A DNA stretch of 64,000 nt from Brevibacillus invocatus (GTDB taxonomy: Bacteria > Bacillota > Bacilli > Brevibacillales > Brevibacillaceae): positions 1-64,000 of the forward strand of contig NZ_RHHR01000003.1 of the NCBI RefSeq assembly GCF_003710915.1. Direction: 5' to 3'. Below the pieces are notes generated by a model. That model was not told the DNA's origin. It saw nothing but the letters and a program-made list of their open reading frames with translations, and did no database searches. The translations under genes and the position numbers were made by a program. Of this stretch, positions 8,658 through 17,672 are shown one piece after another. The stretch's first letter is position 1. Every line of letters begins with the position of its first letter.

Positions 8658-9662
8658 ATGGACTGGCGAAATAAGGTCGAAAAAATTGCGCAATCTACGA
8701 ACCTGCCGATACGTTATTTGGAATGTTCAAACCATGAAGTCGATCAATTGCATATGGAACAGGAGAAAGACGGTTGGGAAATCTGCAATGTCACACGAAT
8801 GGATGACCGCACTATAGGGGTCATGATTCAGCCCGAGCACTGGCATCCTTCTGCCCGTTCTTTATTGGAGCTTCTTTTTACACCCATATCCAACGTGGAC
8901 CCTTTCACAGGATGGTTGGTACAACTTCTGGAGGTCCCTACTACTCCGCCCCCTCGCTACGTTCGCGAGCAGGCATGGCGTGATCGGCGGCTATGCTTTT
9001 TCCTGCAGAGATGCCAGACGGAGAGCCGCATGGACATGGAATGGTCAGCCCTACAACCACTGTTGAAGGATTTTTTTCCCGGTGCCGACGCTTCACTCCA
9101 GCTCGTCCCACTTCAACCGGAGCTTTGCTTGTTGCTCGTCCCTCTCTCGTATTTGGATACGGACAACAAACTAGAACGTGAGATTGCTCTGGAATTAGCA
9201 TTCGGTTTACATGAAATGCTCTCTTGCGAATGGATGGAAAAATTCAGGGTGCTTGTCAGCCTGCCAATCGAGCAGCCTGCTTCTGTTGGAGTATCGTTTC
9301 TCCAATTACATACCCTTTCTCTTGCCCTGCAACGATTTTGTCCCAAGATCATGGTTGCAGCGAGCTGGCAATACCCGTTGGAGCGCTGGGCATCCACTCT
9401 TTCACCAGAGACGTTTTCTCAGGTAGTGGATGGCTTGTCTGCTGTACTTCCTTTTTCTCCGTTAACCCATGAACAAAGAGAAACCCTTGAAACCCTATTC
9501 GCTCGCCAATTAAATGTAAGCGAAGCAGCTCGTCAGCTATTCTTGCACCGAAATACGCTTTTATATCGATTGGACAAGATCACCGAGGCCACAGGACTTG
9601 ATCCGCGCCATTTTCCAGACGCCGTCCTGCTTCAGCTCCACCTCCTCTTTCGTCGGAATTGA
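8658..9662 (+). CDS. CdaR/PucR-type transcriptional regulator
   Basis: The 334-residue protein ends in a PucR-family helix-turn-helix (about residues 275-330) with LNVSEAARQLFLHRNTLLYRLDKI split across its two helices, as in the sugar-diacid regulator CdaR. The N-terminal 270 residues carry no domain I recognise and may bind an effector. The gene starts at an ATG after GGAGGACAGTC. It lies 109 bases upstream of the MsmX-like ATPase gene, and the CdaR-like domain together with a sugar-transport ATPase hints at carbohydrate-linked control. The targets are not evident. Confidence 0.75.
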   Translation: MDWRNKVEKIAQSTNLPIRYLECSNHEVDQLHMEQEKDGWEICNVTRMDDRTIGVMIQPEHWHPSARSLLELLFTPISNVDPFTGWLVQLLEVPTTPPPRYVREQAWRDRRLCFFLQRCQTESRMDMEWSALQPLLKDFFPGADASLQLVPLQPELCLLLVPLSYLDTDNKLEREIALELAFGLHEMLSCEWMEKFRVLVSLPIEQPASVGVSFLQLHTLSLALQRFCPKIMVAASWQYPLERWASTLSPETFSQVVDGLSAVLPFSPLTHEQRETLETLFARQLNVSEAARQLFLHRNTLLYRLDKITEATGLDPRHFPDAVLLQLHLLFRRN

Positions 9663-9771
9663 CTAAATATTTTGTGCATTATACCCGTAGTACTCCGAAC
9701 CTCTAAACAGTACGATACAGATAGACACCAACGAATCTGCCTGCCTTATTTGATGGAGGAGGTGCCTTTTC

Positions 9772-10887
9772 TTGGCCAAAGTAACCTTGAATCACGTATA
9801 TAAACGCTTTGCCAACAACGTGGTCGCAGTCGATGATTTTCATTTGGACATCCATGATCAGGAGTTTTTGGTTCTGGTCGGTCCCTCTGGCTGTGGCAAA
9901 TCGACGACTCTGCGGATGATTGCCGGTTTGGAGGAAATTTCGGAAGGGGATCTGTACATAGGTGATCGGCTTGTCAATGATGTAGCGCCCAAGGACCGCG
10001 ATATTGCGATGGTGTTTCAAAGCTATGCGCTATACCCCCATATGAATGTCTATGAAAACATGGCTTTCGGTCTCAAGCTGCGCAAATTCTCCAAAGCCGA
10101 AATCAATCAGCGGATCGAGGAAGCCGCAAGAATCCTGGATATTTCACATCTCTTGGACCGCAAGCCCAAGGCCTTATCCGGGGGTCAAAGACAGCGTGTC
10201 GCGCTTGGCAGGGCGATAGTCAGAGAACCGCAGGTATTTCTCATGGATGAGCCGCTTTCCAATCTGGACGCCAAGCTTCGTGTGCAAATGCGCACGGAGA
10301 TCCTCAAGCTCCACCAACGATTGAATACAACTGTCATTTACGTTACCCATGACCAGACAGAAGCGATGACGATGGGAGATCGCATCGTCGTGATGAAAGA
10401 TGGCCTGATTCAGCAGGTCGCCACGCCTCACGAAATCTACAACCACCCGGTCAATCAGTTTGTGGCCAGCTTTATCGGCTCACCCTCGATGAACTTTTTG
10501 AACGGAAGGCTGGTAGAAAAGGACGGCCAGCTGCACTTTGAAGGCGAGCACATACATTTACGCTTACCGGACGACAAGGCAAAAGTTCTCCGCGATCGGG
10601 GTTACGTAAACAAGTCTATTATTTTCGGGATTCGCCCAGAGGATATGTACAGCGATCATCAATTTCTGGAAGCCAATCCGTTCGAAAGCTCGCTTGATGC
10701 GCATATCGATGTGGTCGAAAACATGGGCTCCGAGCTGTATATTTACTTCAATAACATTGGGCGTACACAGATGGTCGCCCGCGTGGATGCCCGCGAAGGG
10801 TTAAAGCCCCGGATGAGCATTCGGCTGGGACTGGATTTGTCCAAGTGCCATGTATTTGACAGTGAGACGCAAGTAGCTGTATTCTAA
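9772..10887 (+). CDS. msmX: ABC transporter ATP-binding protein, MsmX/UgpC family
   Basis: This 371-residue cytosolic ATPase energises CUT1-type oligosaccharide importers. It shows Walker A GPSGCGKST (about 37-45), the Q-loop FQSYALYP, the signature LSGGQRQRVALGRA, Walker B VFLMDEP and the switch histidine in YVTHD. A C-terminal TOBE/MalK-like regulatory region (about 240-371) follows. The start is a TTG after GGAGGAGGT. No binding protein or permease gene is nearby, which agrees with MsmX being a shared ATPase for several sugar importers. A terminator follows directly. Confidence 0.88.
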   Translation: MAKVTLNHVYKRFANNVVAVDDFHLDIHDQEFLVLVGPSGCGKSTTLRMIAGLEEISEGDLYIGDRLVNDVAPKDRDIAMVFQSYALYPHMNVYENMAFGLKLRKFSKAEINQRIEEAARILDISHLLDRKPKALSGGQRQRVALGRAIVREPQVFLMDEPLSNLDAKLRVQMRTEILKLHQRLNTTVIYVTHDQTEAMTMGDRIVVMKDGLIQQVATPHEIYNHPVNQFVASFIGSPSMNFLNGRLVEKDGQLHFEGEHIHLRLPDDKAKVLRDRGYVNKSIIFGIRPEDMYSDHQFLEANPFESSLDAHIDVVENMGSELYIYFNNIGRTQMVARVDAREGLKPRMSIRLGLDLSKCHVFDSETQVAVF

Positions 10888-10900
10888 TAGTCAAACTGAG

Positions 10901-10940
10901 AAGGAATGTCTTTTCCCGGCATTCCTTTTCCTCTTTTTTC
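10901..10940 (+). terminator. Intrinsic terminator after msmX
   Basis: An 8-base stem (AAGGAATG with CATTCCTT) has an 11-base loop and is followed by a T-rich tract ending in TTTTTT at 10934-10939. Confidence 0.75.
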
Positions 10941-10982
10941 GGCATGAAAGAAGAGTGTAAAAAGGAGTGGAGAGAGAACATC

Positions 10983-11756
10983 ATGTCTTATCAAATCGTC
11001 TTTTTTGACATCGACGGAACATTGTTAAATACAGAGCATATCATTCCATCTAGCACGGTTCACGCTGTACAGCAATTGAAAAAGAACGGTGTTCACGTCG
11101 CCATTGCCACTGGACGATCTCCCTACCATTTGCAAGCGGTCGCGCAGCAGCTAGAAATCGATTCATTCGTCAGCTTCAATGGCTCCTATACGGTTCACCA
11201 AGGCAGACTGGTTCATCACACTCCACTTGCCTCGCAAACCTTGGACCGCTTGGAGATGTATGCCGGTCAAAACAATCACCCTATGGTCTTCCTTAGCGCG
11301 GATTCGTGCTATGCCAATACAGAAAACCATCCGTATGTGCTGGAGTCCTTCGACTTTCTCAAATTGCCCAGCCCTGATTACCGCCAGAAATATTGGCAGG
11401 AAAAGCCGATTTACCAAGCCTTTCTATATTGCAACGAAACAGAGGAACGTCCCTACCTGGAAAATTATCGGGAGGTTTCCTATGTACGCTGGCATCCGCA
11501 GGTGCTGGACATCCTGCCGCCTCAAGGCTCCAAGGCCCGCGGAATCGAAGCCATGCTCCGGCATCTCGGCATGACCGCATCTGATGCAGTCGCTTTTGGC
11601 GACGGCCTGAACGACAAGGAAATGCTTTCCTTTGTAGGCATGGGAGTCGCGATGGGGAATGCGCACGAGGAATTGAAGCCACTTGCCGACATGGTCACGC
11701 AGCACGTCAATGAAGATGGTATTCATCACGGTTTAAAACAGCTTGGTTTGATCTAA
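10983..11756 (+). CDS. Cof-type HAD-superfamily phosphatase
   Basis: The 257-residue protein has the HAD catalytic motif DIDGTL (Asp 9 and Asp 11 with the start used here), the motif II threonine in ATGRSP, and the metal-binding motif FGDGLNDKEML near residue 205. The cap is of the C2B (Cof/YidA) type. Such enzymes dephosphorylate sugar phosphates or flavin precursors, and the substrate is not predictable. I prefer the ATG at 10983, preceded by AAAGGAGTGGAGAG, over the ATG at 10944. Confidence 0.85.
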   Translation: MSYQIVFFDIDGTLLNTEHIIPSSTVHAVQQLKKNGVHVAIATGRSPYHLQAVAQQLEIDSFVSFNGSYTVHQGRLVHHTPLASQTLDRLEMYAGQNNHPMVFLSADSCYANTENHPYVLESFDFLKLPSPDYRQKYWQEKPIYQAFLYCNETEERPYLENYREVSYVRWHPQVLDILPPQGSKARGIEAMLRHLGMTASDAVAFGDGLNDKEMLSFVGMGVAMGNAHEELKPLADMVTQHVNEDGIHHGLKQLGLI

Positions 11757-11832
11757 AATGTAACTTTTTCCTTCATAAACACTCTCTCCATGCACACGCT
11801 ATAAGCAGATAGCATAGAGGGAGTGATTTTTT

Positions 11833-13227
11833 TTGCGCATCTTGCCCCCGCTTGTCGTTGCCCTTGCCTTGATCGGATTGGTCGTGGTTCCCATGCGCAG
11901 CCAGAACGCCCAACAGGAGATGCGCGAACCTCATCCCCGAGTCACTTCCCGTGAAGCGTCCATTCCGCGTATCAACTACATTGAACAAGTCAAAGACATT
12001 CGCCGCAATCTGGAGAAGAAAGCACATATTCAAACCCTGCACCACAATTCGCGGGACCGGAGTCATTACGTGGAGCATGAGATCGTAGTGAGATTTCATC
12101 CCCGACCGGATCAAGCCAAGATTGAACAAATGGCCGCCTCACTGGATGCAAAGATAAAGCGTGATTTTGGCAAATTTCTCATCCTAAAATCGAAAAGCCT
12201 CTCAACCAAGGAACTGATGAAAAAATTGGCGGAGCACCCGGATTCTGTCTACGCCGAACCCAACTACCTCCTTTTGCCAAACCGCAAACCCAACGATACG
12301 TACTATACGGAGTATCAATGGAACCTTTCCTTGATCGGGATGGAACAGACGTGGGATGTGAGCAAGGGAAGAAATGATGTGATCGTGGCTGTTGTGGATA
12401 CCGGTTTAGACATGGACCATCCCGAGTTTGCCGGCAAGCTCGTCGAGGGCTACAACGTCCTGGAAGACAACCATACTCCTCAGGACGACAATGGTCACGG
12501 AACCCACGTTTCGGGCGTCATCGCAGCCAAAACAAACAACGAGGATGGCATTGCCGGAATGTCCTGGAACAGCAAGCTGATGCCGATCAAAGCCATTGGT
12601 GCGGACGGCTCTGGTTCTGCAGTCGATATCGCTCAGGGCATTTATTGGGCAACGGATAACGGAGCCGATGTGATCAATCTGAGTGTCGGGAATTATACCT
12701 CCTCTGCCGCTCTGAAAGATGCCTGTCGCTATGCTTATGATCGAAATGTCATCCTGGTGGCTGCATCTGGCAACGATGCAACGGATCAGCCAAGCTATCC
12801 TGCAGCCTACGAGGAAGTACTCTCCGTCGCTGCTGTCGATCATCTCAAGGAGCGCGCCGATTTCTCCAATTTTGGGGACTACATCGATGTCGCTGCACCC
12901 GGTGTAGACATTCCGAGCACCTATATCTACAGTGATTACGCGTCCTTGTCCGGCACCTCTATGGCCTGCCCGCATGTTGCCGCACTGGCATCGTTGGTGC
13001 GCTCCGTCAATCCGCGCATGAAAAACAGTGAAATCATGGAGCACATCCGAAATTCGGCTGTAGATTTAGGCCCTCCTGGACACGACCAGCTATACGGATA
13101 CGGAATGATTGACAGTGCACAAACCATTCGCAAGCTGAAAGCTGTAGAACCCAAGCAAGAATCGAAACCGAAATCTGTCGGAGGCCTGCTCAACAAATTC
13201 CTGCTGCGGCTTCGCAATGGATTTTAA
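11833..13227 (+). CDS. Secreted subtilisin-like serine protease (S8)
   Basis: The 464-residue precursor starts at a TTG after GAGGGAGTG and has a hydrophobic signal segment (residues 4-22). A propeptide with an inhibitor-like stretch (VVRFHPRPDQ, about 80-145) follows. The S8 catalytic triad is complete: Asp in VVDTG (near 189), His in NGHGTHVSG (near 223) and Ser in GTSMACPHVA (near 375). It should be secreted and self-processed. The last 30 residues form a short basic tail rich in Lys and Pro. Its stop lies 50 bases before the quinone reductase start, so the two may share a transcript. Its own terminator was not found. Confidence 0.9.
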   Translation: MRILPPLVVALALIGLVVVPMRSQNAQQEMREPHPRVTSREASIPRINYIEQVKDIRRNLEKKAHIQTLHHNSRDRSHYVEHEIVVRFHPRPDQAKIEQMAASLDAKIKRDFGKFLILKSKSLSTKELMKKLAEHPDSVYAEPNYLLLPNRKPNDTYYTEYQWNLSLIGMEQTWDVSKGRNDVIVAVVDTGLDMDHPEFAGKLVEGYNVLEDNHTPQDDNGHGTHVSGVIAAKTNNEDGIAGMSWNSKLMPIKAIGADGSGSAVDIAQGIYWATDNGADVINLSVGNYTSSAALKDACRYAYDRNVILVAASGNDATDQPSYPAAYEEVLSVAAVDHLKERADFSNFGDYIDVAAPGVDIPSTYIYSDYASLSGTSMACPHVAALASLVRSVNPRMKNSEIMEHIRNSAVDLGPPGHDQLYGYGMIDSAQTIRKLKAVEPKQESKPKSVGGLLNKFLLRLRNGF

Positions 13228-13276
13228 CCCCTATCTAGTTGCTGCATCTGTGGCCATGAACGAGGAGGAATTACCC

Positions 13277-13870
13277 ATGAAGGCTTGCATTGTATTCGCG
13301 CATGATGGCAACACCAGCTTTAACCATGAGATTCTCAAACGCGTAACGGATGAATTCGAGAAGCATCAAATCGATTACACGGTGCGCGACTTGTACGAGA
13401 TGAACTTCCAGCCAGTCTTCAACCAGTTGGACATGAAACGCGTAGAAAAGGGAAATGTAAGTAGTGATATTGAGGAAGAGCAATCCCTCATCACGGATTC
13501 GGATCTGCTCGTCATGATCTATCCCGTCTGGTGGTGGTCCGCCCCCGCCATCATGAAAGGGTATGTGGATCGAGTCTTTACAGACGGCTTCGCATTTCAC
13601 TATGAAGCCAATGGACCCGTAGGCCTTTTGAAGAACAAGCAGGCTCTCGTCTTTACCACTACCCGAGAGTCTGCTGAAGAAATGGCAGCCCAGGGAATGG
13701 ACACCGTAATCAGCAAACAAATCGTGGAGGGCACTCTCCAGATGATCGGCTATGAGGTAGCCTACCAGAATTTCGCTGCTGTTCCGTACGTCGATGATGC
13801 CACTCGCAAGGGGATGCTTGATTCGATCGGTGAAAAAATCGCTGCATTACGTCAGCCAGTCGGTGTCTAG
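13277..13870 (+). CDS. NAD(P)H dehydrogenase (quinone), flavodoxin-like fold
   Basis: The 197-residue protein belongs to the NQO/MdaB/YwrO family of FMN or FAD-dependent two-electron reductases. The substrate-loop segment YPVWWWSAPAIMKGYVDRVF near residue 90 is diagnostic, and the C terminus contains the family's GYEVAYQNF element. It probably protects against quinones or other electrophiles in the cytosol. The ATG at 13277 is preceded by GAGGAGGAA. An in-frame ATG at 13217 lies inside the protease gene and has no ribosome site. Confidence 0.85.
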   Translation: MKACIVFAHDGNTSFNHEILKRVTDEFEKHQIDYTVRDLYEMNFQPVFNQLDMKRVEKGNVSSDIEEEQSLITDSDLLVMIYPVWWWSAPAIMKGYVDRVFTDGFAFHYEANGPVGLLKNKQALVFTTTRESAEEMAAQGMDTVISKQIVEGTLQMIGYEVAYQNFAAVPYVDDATRKGMLDSIGEKIAALRQPVGV

Positions 13871-13899
13871 TCCTTATTTAAGAATCAGCGGAACAAATA

Positions 13900-13931
13900 A
13901 AGAAGCACAGGCTGTTACGCCTGTGCTTCTT
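13900..13931. terminator. Bidirectional terminator between convergent genes
   Basis: A 13-base perfect stem (AAGAAGCACAGGC with its complement) has a 6-base loop. On the minus strand it overlaps the last codons of the DUF3907 gene. Confidence 0.75.
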
Positions 13932-14421
13932 GCATCCGTTTTTTGGTGATATAGTCGGTTTCGTAATATTGGAGCTCGTCACGCATTTGCTCGAACACCT
14001 TGGACAGGGATAGAGTCAGCTGTTCAAGTTCAGGTGTTACTTTTTTACGAAAAATAATGGAATCTTGATTCGTATAAGCATATCTACCATCTTCGTCGTA
14101 TACTTCGCCCTTCGGATAGTAGAAATTGTTAATACAGCTATGGTACACCTGATACAAGACCTCTTCTGCAAACTCCTCGTTAAATCGTGCTCGGCGCAAG
14201 GAAACCCCGAGCCTTTCGTACGCATTTTCACAGTATACCAGCAAGTGCCGCAGGTCAGAAAGGTAATTGCGATAGTAGGATTCATATTCCTCTGGGTCAC
14301 CTGACTGAGCCACGAGGCTGTTTAAGGTTACTTGGTTCAAATAGCGTTCCAATTCCATGCTGACCTTTTTCAACTTCGTATACGTCTCTTCGCACAATTG
14401 TTTCAGATGAGCTGCTGACAT
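13915..14421 (-). CDS. DUF3907 family protein (YpuI-like)
   Basis: The protein of 168 residues is acidic, helical and cytosolic, with no signal or membrane segment. Its conserved core includes LLVYCENAYERLGVSLR and YHSCINNFYYPKGEVYDED, which I associate with the DUF3907 family typified by B. subtilis YpuI. The function is unknown. The ATG follows AAGGGGGACATT. It is monocistronic, transcribed away from the ABC-2 permease gene's end and closed by the shared terminator at 13900-13931. Confidence 0.7.
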   Translation of the reverse strand: MSAAHLKQLCEETYTKLKKVSMELERYLNQVTLNSLVAQSGDPEEYESYYRNYLSDLRHLLVYCENAYERLGVSLRRARFNEEFAEEVLYQVYHSCINNFYYPKGEVYDEDGRYAYTNQDSIIFRKKVTPELEQLTLSLSKVFEQMRDELQYYETDYITKKRMQEAQA

Positions 14422-14514
14422 AATGTCCCCCTTGCGTTGAAGAATCTGCCTTTTTTAAGTAAGTATAAGGATAGTTTCTTTGTAACACAAGGATTTCTTT
14501 TCAGAAAATATTGT

Positions 14515-15690
14515 CTATCCCACCACTGATTCGCTAGTAGGATGGCTTGTTTTCCTGTTTTGGTACAGATAGATCAGGTATGAAACAAACAAGCTAACCA
14601 TTGTCATAATCGCGAGGATGATCAAGTCCTGAGACAATGAGGATATCCCGTGACCTTTGGACAAGATTTCTCTCGTACCATCCAAGAAATAGGTCAATGG
14701 CAAGGATTTACCAATAGCTGCGATGTATCCCGGCATCGAAATAAAGGGCCAGGTGTAACCGGACAGCATGAAGGAAGGTACGGCAATCAGCATCGCAATC
14801 TGTGTAGACTGCAGCTGATCCTTGAACATAAACGAGATCATGTAACCGATCGCCAGTACAGCCAGGTTGAAGAATGAAGCAATGATCATCAGGTCAACTG
14901 TACTGCCGTAATACGGGATGCCAAAGCCCTTCAGTAGTAAGGTGAAACCAAGGAACATATTCAAGGTTCCAGCCAGGAAGTATGGCAGCAGTTTACTTGC
15001 CGTAATTTCCCAAAAGCAGTATTTGGCTAGTGTCTCCCGCCAGGTGCCGTCTTCTTTTTGTTGTGTGACGGAAAGCGCGATGCCTAAAAAGAGCACCTGC
15101 TGCAGAACCGTGCCAGCTAAGCCGAAAACCATGAAGGACAGGTAGCTGAAAGTAGGATTGTACAAAACACGGTAACGAAAATCGATGCCCGTATAGAGGG
15201 CTTTCCTCTCTTCCCCCCAGCTTCCGCTTGCCTCCAGCTTTTTCAGAGTAGCCCCAGCCGAGACGGTTTTGATCACGCTGTTGGCTGCTCGCACCGCCGT
15301 GTTGGAGATCATGATATTGCTGCCGTCAATGACCGTCAATACTTCCGCTGCCCTGCCTGCCTTGACGTTCTTTTCCAGGTCTGGCGGGACGATCAAAGCG
15401 ATCTGAGCTTCGCCTTTGTCTACCAGCGACATCGCTTCCTCTTCGGTATCCACCCTCCCGATCATGCCGAATGTGTCATCAGCGACAAATCCACGATACA
15501 ATTCTCGACTGAGCTCTGTATGATCGGAATCCACGAAAACAGTTGGAATCGACATGACTTTTTTCTCACTGTAAAGGAAGCCAAACAAGGTCAGATACAT
15601 GATCGGCACGATGAATACAACGAGTCGAATTGTTTTATTGGTAAATAATTTTTTCCATTCCATCCAGAACAGGTGGGAGAAGTTACTCAC
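14515..15690 (-). CDS. ABC-2 type transporter permease (YhgE/YbhR-like)
   Basis: The 391-residue membrane protein has one N-terminal transmembrane helix (about 20-40), a large extracytoplasmic domain (about 45-185) and about five further helices (about 190-385). This is the layout of the ABC-2 permeases that pair with HlyD-type fusion proteins. It starts at a GTG eight bases before the end of the adaptor gene (GTGAGTAA overlap), with AAGGAG nearby, so the two are translationally coupled. No ATP-binding subunit is encoded in this operon, which is odd for an ABC exporter. Confidence 0.85.
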   Translation of the reverse strand: MSNFSHLFWMEWKKLFTNKTIRLVVFIVPIMYLTLFGFLYSEKKVMSIPTVFVDSDHTELSRELYRGFVADDTFGMIGRVDTEEEAMSLVDKGEAQIALIVPPDLEKNVKAGRAAEVLTVIDGSNIMISNTAVRAANSVIKTVSAGATLKKLEASGSWGEERKALYTGIDFRYRVLYNPTFSYLSFMVFGLAGTVLQQVLFLGIALSVTQQKEDGTWRETLAKYCFWEITASKLLPYFLAGTLNMFLGFTLLLKGFGIPYYGSTVDLMIIASFFNLAVLAIGYMISFMFKDQLQSTQIAMLIAVPSFMLSGYTWPFISMPGYIAAIGKSLPLTYFLDGTREILSKGHGISSLSQDLIILAIMTMVSLFVSYLIYLYQNRKTSHPTSESVVG

Positions 15691-16873
15691 CGAGACCAGC
15701 TCCTTCGATCCCCCACTCCACAGTCAAGCCTGGGCGTATGTTCGCATCCGAAACGATTATTTTGACCGCAAAAGCCCGAATATCGCGATCACCGAGTTCT
15801 TGTGTCGCCTTTTTCACTGCGAAATCTGCCGCTGGAGCAATCGTGACCACTTTTCCTTCTACCTCCTGCTTCAAGGCAGGTACCGACAGCTTGACCGAAT
15901 CTCCTGTTTTCAAATTCGCCAAGGCGTATTCATTCACATAAAATTTGACGTAATTATCCGCTTTGACCTGAATGGTGGCCACCGTGAAGCCTTGCGCAAC
16001 CAGCTCGCCTTTTTGCACAGCGATGGATTTGACGATTCCATCGACCGGGGCAGTGAGCTTCGTGTTGTTCAAATAGGCTTCGATCTCATCCAGGGCACCT
16101 TTCGCCTGTTGGACGCCTGCTTCAGCAGATTTGACATCCAGCTGCTTCAAGCCTACCTGTCCACGACTGGCTACAGCCTGATCATAAGCCGCTTTTGCCT
16201 GATCCAGCTGAGCCTGTGAGGCGTCTACCTGTTCGCGTCGCGCTCCGGATTGGGCCATTTTCAGCTGTTCATCCGCTGCCTTCAGCTCAGCCTGTGCTTT
16301 CTCGTACTGCATCTGCGCTTCTTCCACTTTTACCTGCGGAACAGCCCCTTCGACCAGCAGCTTCTGCATCCGATCCAAATTGGCTGCAGCGATTTCGTTG
16401 GAGGTTTGAGCCGCCTGCAGCTTAGCTTTCAGCTGGGAGATCTCTTCCTGACGCGCTCCATTTTTGTTGGCGTCCAGTTGGGCTTTGGCCGATGCTACTA
16501 CCGCTTGCGCCTGGTCGACCTGCGCACTGCTGGAGCTGTCCGTCAAAGCAACGCCCTTTTTGGCTTGTTCCAGCTTGACCTGTGCCAATTGATAGGCCGC
16601 TTGCGCCTGTTCTTTCTTGGCGAGAAGCTCGTCGCTGCTCAAGGTCGCAACCAATTGTCCAGCCTTGACCTCATCGCCTTCTGCCACGCTGAGCTGTTCG
16701 ATCGAACCTCCCATTTTAAAGGAAAGATCCACTTCTGTCCCCTCTACTACACCTGTCATCGTTTGGGAATGCCCCGCGACATTGCCTACACCAGGTCCCA
16801 TCAAAAGCGTACCCAGTACTGCTATACAAGCTACAAATCCTGTTACCCCTATCCAAGCTCGTTTGTTCTTCAT
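15683..16873 (-). CDS. HlyD-family membrane fusion / efflux adaptor protein
   Basis: The 396-residue protein has an N-terminal membrane anchor (residues 7-28), a split biotinyl-lipoyl domain (LSVAEGDEVKAGQLVATL and LTAPVDGIVKSIAV), a long Ala/Gln-rich coiled-coil hairpin (about 85-240) and a C-terminal beta-barrel. It should link the ABC-2 permease to the cell envelope during export of a toxic compound. The coiled coil contains internally similar blocks (AQVDQAQAVV and DASQAQLDQA). It is the middle gene of a tetR-hlyD-permease operon under a TetR operator. Confidence 0.88.
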   Translation of the reverse strand: MKNKRAWIGVTGFVACIAVLGTLLMGPGVGNVAGHSQTMTGVVEGTEVDLSFKMGGSIEQLSVAEGDEVKAGQLVATLSSDELLAKKEQAQAAYQLAQVKLEQAKKGVALTDSSSSAQVDQAQAVVASAKAQLDANKNGARQEEISQLKAKLQAAQTSNEIAAANLDRMQKLLVEGAVPQVKVEEAQMQYEKAQAELKAADEQLKMAQSGARREQVDASQAQLDQAKAAYDQAVASRGQVGLKQLDVKSAEAGVQQAKGALDEIEAYLNNTKLTAPVDGIVKSIAVQKGELVAQGFTVATIQVKADNYVKFYVNEYALANLKTGDSVKLSVPALKQEVEGKVVTIAPAADFAVKKATQELGDRDIRAFAVKIIVSDANIRPGLTVEWGIEGAGLGE

Positions 16874-16937
16874 CTCTCTTGTTTCCCCTCACTCGTACAT
16901 ATTCATCACATAAAACTCTCGAATTTTATCGACACTT

Positions 16938-17510
16938 CTACGCTTGCAGTGCACCATCAAGCATCAAGAGAAGTGTTCGTCTGCTAGCCTCAATATCGAC
17001 CGGTTCATTCCGAAATTGTTTGCGCAAGGCTGTGAATCCTACCATTCCGAAAATGGCGGACGCCAGTGTCTGAATATCAACATCCTGCTTGATGTACCCT
17101 TGCTGTTTCAAGTCCTTCATGTACATTTCCATCGTCGAGAAATAGTTGGTCAGGAGCTTGCCGGCAAACTGATTTCGTTGTTCATCCGTGGTGAAAATAC
17201 TCAACAAAAGAAAGCAAAGCTCCCGATTCTCGGAAAAGAAGTGAAGATGACCATCCAATATACTCATCATGCGATCCTCAAGGGAAAGAGCATCATTTTG
17301 TATCACGCTGTCCACAGAATAGATCAGCATCTTCACGCCTCTTTCGACTACGTACCAGAATAGCTCCTCTTTCGTAGCGAAATGATAATACAGGGTTCCT
17401 TTTGCCACCTGGGCCATCTCGGCGATGCTATCCATCGTCGTTTCACTATACCCGTACTGAGAAAAGGCTTTTAGCGCACCCTGCGCAATAAGGTCTTTTT
17501 TTGAGGACAT
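16938..17510 (-). CDS. TetR/AcrR family transcriptional repressor
   Basis: The 190-residue protein has an N-terminal helix-turn-helix (about 5-50) with the family motif VAKGTLYYHFATKEEL, followed by a ligand-binding all-helical domain. It is the first gene of the efflux operon, and a palindromic operator lies 35 bases upstream. It therefore probably represses itself and the exporter until an inducer binds. I chose the ATG at 17510; a GTG at 17519 sits too close to the TAGGAG ribosome site. Confidence 0.88.
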   Translation of the reverse strand: MSSKKDLIAQGALKAFSQYGYSETTMDSIAEMAQVAKGTLYYHFATKEELFWYVVERGVKMLIYSVDSVIQNDALSLEDRMMSILDGHLHFFSENRELCFLLLSIFTTDEQRNQFAGKLLTNYFSTMEMYMKDLKQQGYIKQDVDIQTLASAIFGMVGFTALRKQFRNEPVDIEASRRTLLLMLDGALQA

Positions 17511-17544
17511 CACTCCCACACTCCTACGTTCGTTTTCGAATTGA

Positions 17545-17558
17545 ACTGACTGGTCAGT
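17545..17558. promoter_or_regulatory. TetR-type operator
   Basis: ACTGACTGGTCAGT is palindromic in 12 of 14 positions and matches the TGAC-TGGTCA pattern bound by many TetR/AcrR repressors. It lies upstream of the tetR-hlyD-permease operon. Confidence 0.7.
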
Positions 17559-17619
17559 ACAAAAATTAGTTTAGACGTTCTTCCAAGATTCGTCAAGAAG
17601 CAAGTAATCATTCCGCACG

Positions 17620-17672
17620 AAAAAAGGAGATCATCCCAAGGTCAGCTTCTGACACTTGGGACAATCCCCTTT
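17620..17672 (-). terminator. Terminator of the BTAD regulator gene
   Basis: On the minus strand a long imperfect hairpin (AAAGGGGATTGTCCCAAG pairing with CTTGGGATGATCTCCTTT) ends in TTTTTT. It starts at the stop codon of the regulator gene. Confidence 0.75.
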
